Positions 1 to 6,430 of a stretch of DNA of 37,416 bases are shown here, piece by piece. Position 1 is the stretch's first letter, and every line of letters starts with the position of its first letter. Position numbers and translations under genes: made by a program. The DNA is from CAZTXD01 sp964617995 (GTDB taxonomy: Bacteria; Actinomycetota; Acidimicrobiia; Spongiisociales; ZC4RG35). The notes beneath the pieces were generated by a model, which had not been told where the DNA came from, did not search any database, and worked only from the letters and a program-made list of their open reading frames with translations. The DNA lies in the NCBI GenBank assembly GCA_964617995.1, contig CAZTXD010000018.1, forward strand, positions 1-37,416, read 5' to 3'.

Positions 1-50
1 CCCCCACCCCCCCCCGTCGTTTTTCCCCCCCCCTCGCGCCCCCCACGCCC
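1..50. other. C-rich low-complexity edge
   Basis: The first 50 bases are mostly long C runs broken by short GTCG and TCGCG islands, and G runs follow at 71-88. No coding frame is visible. The complementary strand could form a G-quadruplex, but base-calling or assembly error at a contig end beside a hard hairpin is equally likely. Confidence 0.5.
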
Positions 51-71
51 GCCATTCGATGCGCGAAAACG
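18..71. repeat. Degenerate copy of the 4284-4335 palindrome
   Basis: Bases 53-71 (CATTCGATGCGCGAAAACG) match 4317-4335 exactly. CGTTTT at 18-23 and TCGCGC at 34-39 look like pieces of the opposite arm, now separated and followed by C runs. This reads as a second copy of the same palindrome with its left arm degraded or misread. It lies 40 bases before the first gene. Confidence 0.6.
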
Positions 72-110
72 GGGGCGGGGGAGGCGGGTAAGCTCAGCGG
101 TGGTGAGAGT

Positions 111-1565
111 TTGCGTGACCGGCTTCTACTGATCGGTGGATCCCTGGTGGACGGTGACGGCCCGTCGGCGGACGTGGTCGAGCCATCCAGCGGTGAGGTG
201 TTCGTCTCGTGGCCCGACGCCTCTCTCCAGCAAGTCGACCGGGCCGTCACTTCCGCCCGATCTGCCTTTCCCGCCTGGCGGGACGCCACCCAGGACCAGC
301 GGTCGGAGGCCCTGCGCGCCGTCGCCGCCGATCTCGGCGCCCGGCGTGACGACATCGCCGTCGCTCTCACCCACGAGACCGGACGGGCCCTCAGCCGCAA
401 CGGCCTCTACGTGGACATGGCGGCGGCGCTGTTCCGTCAGTACGCCGAGCTCGCCCGGGTGGACGGGGGTCGCATCGCCCCCTCCAACGACCCCGGACAG
501 CTCTCATTGGTCAAACGGAGCCCCTTCGGTGTCGTCGCCGCGCTCGTACCTTTCAACTATCCGCTGCTGCTGCTGGCGTTCAAGGTCGCCCCCGCTCTCG
601 CCACCGGGAACACCGTGGTCGTCAAGCCCGCCCCGGAGACGCCCCTGTCGCTGCAGGTCCTGGCCGAGGTGTTCTCCGAGCGACTGCCGGCAGGGGTGGT
701 CAACACCGTTCGGGGAGGGGCCGATGTGGGCGAGGCGCTGGTGGCGCATCCCGGGGTCGACCTGGTCGCCTTCACCGGTTCTACCGCCGTCGGCCGTCGC
801 ATAGCCGAGGTGTGCGCGGGCACCGGAACCGCCACCCATCTGGAGCTGGGCGGGAAGGACCCCGCCGTGGTCTTCGACGACGTAGACACCGATGTGGCCG
901 CCGAGGCGGTCGTGTGGGCGTCGTTCCTCAACGCCGGGCAGGTCTGCACGTCGACCGAGCGCGTCTACGTGGCCAGGGCCGTCCACGACCGATTCGTGGA
1001 TGCGGCGGTGCGGCTGACGGAGAAGCTACGGGTAGGAGACCCCTTCGACGAAGCCACCCAGGTCGGACCCATGAGAAGCGAGCCGGCCCGGGCCCGGGTG
1101 ATGGAGCATCTGTCTCGAGCCGTGTCCAGCGGGGCGGAGATCCTGGTGGGAGGGGAGCCGCTCGATCGCGCCGGTTTCTACCTGGCGCCCGCCGTCGTGA
1201 CGAACGTCGACCACACCATGACGCTGATGACCGAGGAGACGTTCGGCCCGGTCATGCCGGTCATGGCCTTCAAAGACGAGGACGAGGCATTCTTCCTGGC
1301 CGCCGACACCCCTTACGGGCTGGGGGCGAGCATCTACACCCGCGACCCGGGCATCGTGGAACGGGCCTACCGGGAGCTTCCGGTGGGAACGGTATGGGTC
1401 AACGACCCGGTGGTCGACAACCTGGCCGCCCCCTTCGGGGGCATGGGTGCCAGCGGCAACGCCCGCGAGCTCGGTTCCGAGGCCCTCGATAGCTTCACGA
1501 GACCGCGCCACGTCCACTGGAACCTGGATCTGGTGCGGAAACCATGGTGGTTCCGAGAGGAGTGA
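111..1565 (+). CDS. NAD(P)+-dependent aldehyde dehydrogenase
   Basis: Aldehyde dehydrogenase superfamily enzyme of 484 aa, the usual length, oxidising an aldehyde to a carboxylate in the cytosol. The catalytic residues are visible: N149 (PFNYP), K172 in VVKPAPETP, E245 in HLELGGKDP and nucleophile C279 in NAGQVCTS. The C-terminal FGGMGASGNARELG motif is typical of the succinate-semialdehyde/benzaldehyde branch, but the substrate cannot be read from sequence. The proposed start is TTG at 111 with a weak GGTGAG ahead of it; no better in-frame start covers the N-terminus. It is the first gene of a three-gene cassette with an aminotransferase and an FAD oxidoreductase, suggesting that it removes an aldehyde made by one of them. 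Confidence 0.88.
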   Translation: MRDRLLLIGGSLVDGDGPSADVVEPSSGEVFVSWPDASLQQVDRAVTSARSAFPAWRDATQDQRSEALRAVAADLGARRDDIAVALTHETGRALSRNGLYVDMAAALFRQYAELARVDGGRIAPSNDPGQLSLVKRSPFGVVAALVPFNYPLLLLAFKVAPALATGNTVVVKPAPETPLSLQVLAEVFSERLPAGVVNTVRGGADVGEALVAHPGVDLVAFTGSTAVGRRIAEVCAGTGTATHLELGGKDPAVVFDDVDTDVAAEAVVWASFLNAGQVCTSTERVYVARAVHDRFVDAAVRLTEKLRVGDPFDEATQVGPMRSEPARARVMEHLSRAVSSGAEILVGGEPLDRAGFYLAPAVVTNVDHTMTLMTEETFGPVMPVMAFKDEDEAFFLAADTPYGLGASIYTRDPGIVERAYRELPVGTVWVNDPVVDNLAAPFGGMGASGNARELGSEALDSFTRPRHVHWNLDLVRKPWWFREE

Positions 1566-1569
1566 CGAC

Positions 1570-2883
1570 ATGAGCCTGCAAGGGAAAGCCTCCCAGGAGT
1601 GGTTTCGACGGGCCTCGGAGGTCCTCGTCAACGGAGTCTCCAGCCAGTTCCGCTACTGGGGCGACGACGACACCCTGATCATCGAACGGGGCGAGGGTGG
1701 CTACCTCGTCGACGTCGACGGCAACCGCTACCTGGATCTCCAATGCGGGTTCGGTCCGATCATCCTGGGTCACGGGGATCCGGCGGTGGCGGAAGCGGCG
1801 GCCGACGCCGCCCGGGACGCCACCAGCTTCGCCATGACCCAGCGCCGGGAGGTGGAAGCAGCGGAGAGGGTGATGTCGGCGCTGGGATGGCCGGCCCGGA
1901 TGCGCTTCACCAACACGGGGACGGAGGCGACGATGCACGCCATCCGGCTGGCTCGGGGAATGACCGGCCGGGATGTGATCATCAAGTTCGAAGGTCAATA
2001 CCACGGGATGCACGACTACGTCCTGTTCTCCACTGCCGGAGGACCCGCCGACGCCCTCGGGTCGCGCTTCCGACCCAATCCGTGGCAGTCGTCGTCGGGC
2101 ATCCCCGAGGCGATCCGGTCCTACATCCGGACTCTTCCATACAACGACCTGGAGATCGTCGAGAGGACTTTCCGCGACTCGGGAGGCGATATCGCGGCCG
2201 TCATCGTGGAGCCGATGCTCGGCAACGCCTTCGGGATCATGCCCGAGGAGGGCTATCTGGAAGGGCTGCGGCGCTTGTGCGACGAATACGGGTCGATGCT
2301 GATCTTCGACGAGGTGAAGACGGGGTTTCGACTCGGGCTGTCGGGAGCCGTTGGCCATTTCGGGGTGACCCCCGATCTCGGCACGTACGCCAAGGCGATG
2401 GGAAACGGCTTCCCCGTGGCGGCCATCGCCCTCGCCGAGAAGGTGGTGGAGGGCTGGAGGCAGGGAGGTATAGCCCAGGCCGGGACCTACTCGGGCAACG
2501 GCGTGGCTGCGGCGGCGGCCGCCACCACCATCGAGCGCCTGTCCGACGGCTCCGCCTACTCGCAGATCGAGGCTGTGGGCAGACGGATGATGGACGGCCT
2601 GGCCAAGGTCCTGGCCGACTCGGGGGTTCCCGGGCACGTCGTGGGACATCCCGCCATGTTCTCGGTGTTCCTCGCCGACGAGGCGCCCCGTGACTTCCGC
2701 GACGCCGCCCGCCACGACTCACATACCTATGACACGGTGATCATGAAGATGATCCCCAAGGGCGTGATGCCGTGTCCCGACGCCCGGGAACCGTGGTTCC
2801 TGTGCGCGGCTCAGACGCTGGAGGATGCCGATCGGGCGGTCGAGGCCTTCTCCGACAGTCTCCGAGAGGTGCTGGCAGGGTGA
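1570..2883 (+). CDS. Class III aminotransferase, glutamate-1-semialdehyde aminomutase-like
   Basis: PLP-dependent fold-type I aminotransferase of 437 aa. Visible features are the TNTGTEATMHAIRLAR phosphate-binding region (about residues 114-129), D247 in LIFDEVKTGFR and the Schiff-base lysine K275 in YAKAMGNGFP. The family includes HemL, but pairing with an aldehyde dehydrogenase and a D-amino-acid-oxidase-like flavoprotein argues for an amine or omega-amino acid transaminase rather than tetrapyrrole synthesis. The ATG at 1570 follows AGAGGAG and lies 4 bases after the preceding stop. The open frame extends further upstream, but that part overlaps the dehydrogenase and lacks family similarity. 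Exact substrate unknown. Confidence 0.85.
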   Translation: MSLQGKASQEWFRRASEVLVNGVSSQFRYWGDDDTLIIERGEGGYLVDVDGNRYLDLQCGFGPIILGHGDPAVAEAAADAARDATSFAMTQRREVEAAERVMSALGWPARMRFTNTGTEATMHAIRLARGMTGRDVIIKFEGQYHGMHDYVLFSTAGGPADALGSRFRPNPWQSSSGIPEAIRSYIRTLPYNDLEIVERTFRDSGGDIAAVIVEPMLGNAFGIMPEEGYLEGLRRLCDEYGSMLIFDEVKTGFRLGLSGAVGHFGVTPDLGTYAKAMGNGFPVAAIALAEKVVEGWRQGGIAQAGTYSGNGVAAAAAATTIERLSDGSAYSQIEAVGRRMMDGLAKVLADSGVPGHVVGHPAMFSVFLADEAPRDFRDAARHDSHTYDTVIMKMIPKGVMPCPDAREPWFLCAAQTLEDADRAVEAFSDSLREVLAG

Positions 2884-4268
2884 GAGCGGTCCGCCCCGAC
2901 GGCGGACCCTTGAGCCTCTGGCACGATCAGGGCCCGGACCCCAAGCAGAGACCTGCCCTCGCCCGTCCTGTCGAGGCGGATGTGGCCGTCGTCGGAGGCG
3001 GCTACAGCGGCTTGTGGACCGCCTACTACCTGATGCAAGCCGATCCGTCGCTGCGGGTCGTGGTGGTCGAGGCCGAGTTCTGCGGGTTCGGGGCATCGGG
3101 ACGAAACGGCGGCTGGGTGTCGCCCAAATTCCCCGGCTCGCGCCCGGCGATGGCCGCCGAGCACGGATCCGGCGCCGTGGTCGACTATCAGCACGCCATG
3201 TTCGACGCCATCGACGAGATCGGAAGGGTGGCGGCATCCGAAGGCATCGAGTGTGACTTTCGCCAGGGAGGGATGCTGCTCTTCGCCACCGGTTCGGCTC
3301 AGGTCCCTCGCCTCCGTGCCTACCACGACACCCTTCTCCGTTGGGGTTTCGACGTCGAGGACCTGACGTGGCTCGAGGGGTCCGAGGCCCGGACGCGGGC
3401 GGCGGTGGCCGGGGCCGAAGCGGCGCTCTACACAACGAGGTGCGCCTCCATCGACCCGTGGCGGCTCGTTGCCGGTCTGGCCGAGGCCACCGAACGGCAC
3501 GGCGTGATGATCTACGAGCAGAGTCCGGTTCGTGTGATGGCGCCGGGGCTCGTGGTCACGGATGACGGGTCTGTTCGGGCCCGGTCCGTCCTCCGCTGCA
3601 CCGAGGCTTTCACTCCTCGACTCCCCGGCGAAGCGAGGACACTCGCCCCCGTCTACTCGCTGATGCTGGCCACGGAGCCGCTGCCGGCCGAGTGGTGGCA
3701 ACAGAACGGGTTGGCAAGTGGTGAGACCTTCTCGGATGAGCGGCACCTGATCGTCTACGGCCGTCGCACCGGCGACGGCCGGCTCGCGTTCGGGGGCCGG
3801 GGAGCGCCCTATCACTTCGGGTCGTCGGTACGGCCCGAGTGGGACGTCGACGCCCGCACGCACAGGCTGGTGGGCGACGTGCTGTGGGACCTGTTCCCCC
3901 AACTCGGGGAGGCACGCATCACCCACCGCTGGGGTGGGGCGGTGGCGGTCCCCCGCGACTGGAGGGTGTCGGTCGACTATGACCCTTCCGCCGGTACCGG
4001 TCACGCCGGAGGGTACGTCGGTCAGGGAGTGACCTCGGCCAACCTCGCCGGCAGGACGCTGGCCGACCTGGTGCTGGGCCGCGCGACCGCCCGCACACGG
4101 CTGCCGTTCGTCGGCCATCGGTGGCGACGATGGGAGCCGGAGCCGCTGCGCTGGGTGGGCATCAACCTGGGCCGGGCCCTGGCGCCGCTGGCCGACAGTG
4201 TCGAGCGACGGACCGGACGCCCGTCCCGTGTGCTGGGCGGGCTCCTCTCCCGCCTCACCGCCCCCTGA
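2880..4268 (+). CDS. FAD-dependent oxidoreductase (DAO/PuuB-like)
   Basis: A 462-aa flavoprotein of the DAO superfamily. The Rossmann FAD motif DVAVVGGGYSGLWTAYYL sits near residues 34-51, followed by VVVVEAEFCGFGASGRNGGW, where GASGRNGG is typical of the gamma-glutamylputrescine-oxidase-like branch. The C-terminal RRWEPEPLRWVG is common in actinobacterial members. Such enzymes oxidise secondary or primary amines to an aldehyde or imine. The GTG start at 2880 overlaps the aminotransferase TGA (GTGA), with GAGAGG upstream, so translation is probably coupled. The gene ends just before a 52-bp palindrome. The exact amine is not predictable. Confidence 0.83.
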   Translation: MRAVRPDGGPLSLWHDQGPDPKQRPALARPVEADVAVVGGGYSGLWTAYYLMQADPSLRVVVVEAEFCGFGASGRNGGWVSPKFPGSRPAMAAEHGSGAVVDYQHAMFDAIDEIGRVAASEGIECDFRQGGMLLFATGSAQVPRLRAYHDTLLRWGFDVEDLTWLEGSEARTRAAVAGAEAALYTTRCASIDPWRLVAGLAEATERHGVMIYEQSPVRVMAPGLVVTDDGSVRARSVLRCTEAFTPRLPGEARTLAPVYSLMLATEPLPAEWWQQNGLASGETFSDERHLIVYGRRTGDGRLAFGGRGAPYHFGSSVRPEWDVDARTHRLVGDVLWDLFPQLGEARITHRWGGAVAVPRDWRVSVDYDPSAGTGHAGGYVGQGVTSANLAGRTLADLVLGRATARTRLPFVGHRWRRWEPEPLRWVGINLGRALAPLADSVERRTGRPSRVLGGLLSRLTAP

Positions 4269-4283
4269 GCAGCACGCCCGAAT

Positions 4284-4335
4284 CGTTTTCGCGCATCGAA
4301 TGCGCGCTATAGCGCGCATTCGATGCGCGAAAACG
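4284..4335. repeat. Perfect 52-bp palindrome, probable bidirectional terminator
   Basis: Positions 4284-4335 form a perfect inverted repeat with two 26-base arms and no spacer, centred between 4309 and 4310. The ends are CGTTTT and AAAACG; the core is GCGCGC around TATA. It fills most of the gap between two convergent genes (stop at 4268 on +, stop at 4336 on -), so either transcript would fold into a very stable hairpin ending in U or A tracts. A 19-base identical arm lies at 53-71, which marks it as repetitive. Confidence 0.85.
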
Positions 4336-5352
4336 TCAGAAGAGGTCGGCGGGGGAGAGGAGCCAGACCTCCTCCTCACCCAGTTCGTCCTGCAGGGACC
4401 GCACCTGGCGACCGACGAGGTCGTCCTCTCCGTCCCACACCACCACTGCCTCGTCGGCGTGGCGGGCCAGCCAGGAGTCGCGTCGCCGGAAGGCACCCGC
4501 CATCTTGGCCGTCGAGTCGGGTTGGACGTTCTGCAATGTGATGGTCTCGGCGGCGCCGTCGAGCAGCTCCCGGAACCGGGAGCGGGAACTGTCGGGCCAC
4601 CGCTCGTCCATACGGGGGAACGCGAGCACTGCCACATAGGGGATGTCGGCGTCACGGGCCGCCTCGGCAGCGAGGGTCTCGGCGCCCAGTCCCATCCCCG
4701 TCATCAACTTCAGGTCCGGGTGGAGTCTCCGCTTGGCGGTGAGGATGTCGATGATGTGGTCGCGCAACGCCCGGGTGGTGTCGTTCTCCTCGTAGCCGCC
4801 GAGTTCCGGAGGTCGGTGGCCCGTGAGCACCAGCAGATGGCCATCCGGGCCGTCGTGGGCGCGTTGACGCTCACGCCCGGCCACGTCGGGCGGGCCCAGG
4901 TCGGTGGGCGTTCCCTCCCCGCGCCGTCCCTGCTGCTTCTCGGCCGCTTCCACCGCCAGCCGGTCGGCGAGGTCGTTCCAGCGGTCACCGGAGTGTCCCT
5001 TGACCCATCGGAAGACGATGTCACGCTCCCGCACCACCCTGACCAGCGGCTCCCACAGGTCACGGTTGGCGATGGGCTTGTTGTTCGCGTTGACCCAGCC
5101 GCGTCGCAGCCAGCCCTCCCACCACCGGTCCCGGAAGCAATTCACGACGTAGGTGGAGTCGGATATGACCTCCAGCGGGCCGTCGAGGTAGCTGACGGCG
5201 TCTAGCGCCGCGCTCAACTCCATGCGCTGGTTGGTGGTCGGTGAGTCGGCGCCGGAGGCGTAGGGTCCGTCGGGCACGATCCATGCCCAGCCGCCGGGGC
5301 CGGGATTGCCCTTGGCGGCTCCATCGGTGAAGACGGTGGTGCGTTCGGTCAC
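4336..5352 (-). CDS. RNase HI fused to a C-terminal SLOG (YpsA/DprA-like) domain
   Basis: A 338-aa two-domain protein. Residues 1-140 are a complete RNase HI with the DEDD set D10 (FTDGAAKGNPGPGG), E45 (QRMELSAAL), D65 (ISDSTYVV) and D127 (WNDLAD), so it should cleave RNA in RNA:DNA hybrids. A charged linker of about 30 residues follows. Residues 172-338 resemble the Rossmann-like SLOG superfamily: LVLTGHRPPEL, then LMTGMGLGAETLAAEAA, then VAVLAFP, then EAVVVWDGEDD. SLOG domains bind nucleotides or nucleotide-derived ligands. The GTG at 5352 is chosen because the RNase fold begins right there; the open frame upstream has no family similarity. Bacterial RNase HI is usually about 155 aa, so the fusion is the notable feature. 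Confidence 0.85.
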   Translation of the reverse strand: MTERTTVFTDGAAKGNPGPGGWAWIVPDGPYASGADSPTTNQRMELSAALDAVSYLDGPLEVISDSTYVVNCFRDRWWEGWLRRGWVNANNKPIANRDLWEPLVRVVRERDIVFRWVKGHSGDRWNDLADRLAVEAAEKQQGRRGEGTPTDLGPPDVAGRERQRAHDGPDGHLLVLTGHRPPELGGYEENDTTRALRDHIIDILTAKRRLHPDLKLMTGMGLGAETLAAEAARDADIPYVAVLAFPRMDERWPDSSRSRFRELLDGAAETITLQNVQPDSTAKMAGAFRRRDSWLARHADEAVVVWDGEDDLVGRQVRSLQDELGEEEVWLLSPADLF

Positions 5353-5455
5353 AAGGCGATGATGGCAGAGTGCGGGCTGACGGCCCCGGTCGAGATCGGG
5401 CAGGCCGGCACGAACGGGATCGGTCGTTTGCTCGGGGTCGTCCGCGTCGACGTGA

Positions 5456-6013
5456 TCAGGAACCGGATCGCCTGCGCTCCCGATGGGCGGCCACGTTCTC
5501 ACGGGTTCGGCACGTGTCCGAGCAGTGCAGCCGCGAACGGTTGCGGGAGGTATCGACGTAGACGTCCCGGCAGTCGGCGGCGTTACACGAGCCCAGCCGT
5601 TGGAAGCCGTGATCGGCTATCACGGTGGCCAGGCCCATCGCCGTCACCACCCCCATCCACTCGGTGAACGTGCCACGTTCCGGTTCGAAGTGGAGATGGG
5701 GGCCGTTCCCGTGGGTCGACAGTTGAGGGGAGGCCCGATTCTCGGCGAGGAGTGCGTTTATCTCGGCGGCGGCCGCGTCGGCACCTTCTGCGTCGAAGAC
5801 GGCGCGCAAGCGATGGCGCAGGGCGCGCACGCCGTCAAGATCGGCCTCGCTCGCAGGCGGTAGGCCTTCCTGCCAGATTCCGGCCTCCTCCTCCACGAAG
5901 CGCGTGAGGTCCTCGACCGAGGTGAGTGACTCCTTCCCCGAAGTCCATCCGTAGGTGTTGACCAGTTCGACCGCTAGGCCGACCGGGTCGTCCGTGTAAT
6001 GAGCAAAATCCAT
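5456..6013 (-). CDS. CGNR zinc-finger (ABATE-type) transcriptional regulator
   Basis: A 185-aa protein. The N-terminal region (DPVGLAVELVNTYGW) matches the ABATE/putative stress-response domain. The last 45 residues carry the CGNR zinc finger, with ligands in CNAADC and HCSDTC followed by R-rich helix residues. Family members are predicted DNA-binding regulators, but few have been studied. ATG at 6013 is preferred; an in-frame TTG at 6028 adds five residues. Two short genes diverge from its start, and their promoter -35 box abuts this ATG, suggesting autoregulation and control of those genes. The finger motif differs slightly from the CGNR name sequence, as is common. Confidence 0.8.
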   Translation of the reverse strand: MDFAHYTDDPVGLAVELVNTYGWTSGKESLTSVEDLTRFVEEEAGIWQEGLPPASEADLDGVRALRHRLRAVFDAEGADAAAAEINALLAENRASPQLSTHGNGPHLHFEPERGTFTEWMGVVTAMGLATVIADHGFQRLGSCNAADCRDVYVDTSRNRSRLHCSDTCRTRENVAAHRERRRSGS

Positions 6014-6052
6014 TTGACTAGTTACCAATCCTCAGGTACTGTAATCACTGTA
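6014..6052 (+). promoter_or_regulatory. Divergent promoter region with ACTGTA repeats
   Basis: On the + strand TTGACT (6014-6019), a 17-base spacer and TACTGT (6037-6042) form a good housekeeping-type promoter for the micro-gene pair. ACTGTA occurs twice in direct orientation (6038-6043 and 6047-6052), giving two TACAGT hexamers on the minus strand that could serve as -10 boxes for the CGNR gene or as operator half-sites. Confidence 0.55.
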
Positions 6053-6085
6053 GTTGGAAACGACGATTACGGAAAGGGTCACGTC

Positions 6086-6208
6086 ATGAACTTCATGCAC
6101 CCGACCACGGCTCTGGCCCTGGCTCACAGCCTGGAAGAAGCCCGGATCGCCGAGGCTAAGCGCCTAGCGCTGCTTCGCCAGTTGCGTAGAGGGAGGAGTC
6201 GGGCATGA
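6086..6208 (+). CDS. Micro-gene, 40-aa basic helical protein
   Basis: I do not recognise this 40-aa protein. It begins MNFMHPTTALALAHSLEEAR and ends in a very basic tail (RQLRRGRSRA). The middle is predicted as one amphipathic helix. GGAAAGGG stands about 7-14 bases before the ATG, a good ribosome binding site, and a consensus-like promoter lies at 6014-6042. Its TGA overlaps the next ATG (ATGA), so the two small genes are coupled. It is divergent from a CGNR regulator. Coding status rests on the promoter, binding site and overlap, not on homology. Confidence 0.55.
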   Translation: MNFMHPTTALALAHSLEEARIAEAKRLALLRQLRRGRSRA

Positions 6209-6390
6209 TCGCCGTTTTCTGCGACGAGATCCGCAAGCGGGTACTCGTGGACCTCGAGTCGCTTACCGCCATCACCGGTCACGATGGCCGGGTGGACGTC
6301 ACCTACCAGTGCATCTGCGGGCGCCGGGGTCGGATGCTCACCGGCCGGGATCGCATCGCCGGGGGAATGAGCGGGCACATCACCGACTGA
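6205..6390 (+). CDS. Small 61-aa protein with a single CxC motif
   Basis: I do not recognise this 61-aa protein. It starts MIAVFCDEIRKRVLVDLESL, with alternating hydrophobic residues typical of beta strands, and contains TYQCICGRRGRM, a knuckle-like CxCG that could be half of a zinc or metal site, perhaps completed by dimerisation. It is coupled by ATGA overlap to the preceding 40-aa gene; the GAGGGAGGAG tract at 6189-6198 supplies a strong ribosome binding site. Function unknown; the context suggests a two-component unit controlled by the CGNR protein. Confidence 0.6.
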   Translation: MIAVFCDEIRKRVLVDLESLTAITGHDGRVDVTYQCICGRRGRMLTGRDRIAGGMSGHITD

Positions 6391-6417
6391 GCGAGAAAGA
6401 TCCTCGCTCCCAGCGGG

Positions 6418-6423
6418 TAGTGT
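6418..6423 (+). promoter_or_regulatory. -10 element TAGTGT (leaderless type)
   Basis: TAGTGT followed by 7 bases and the ATG of the ThDP enzyme, so the transcript would start at or next to the start codon. No Shine-Dalgarno sequence is present. Confidence 0.45.
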
Positions 6424-6430
6424 CGGGTCA

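Noticed and set aside
1570..2883. hemL (tetrapyrrole synthesis)
   Set aside because: No other haem genes are nearby and the coupled dehydrogenase and flavin oxidase point to amine metabolism.
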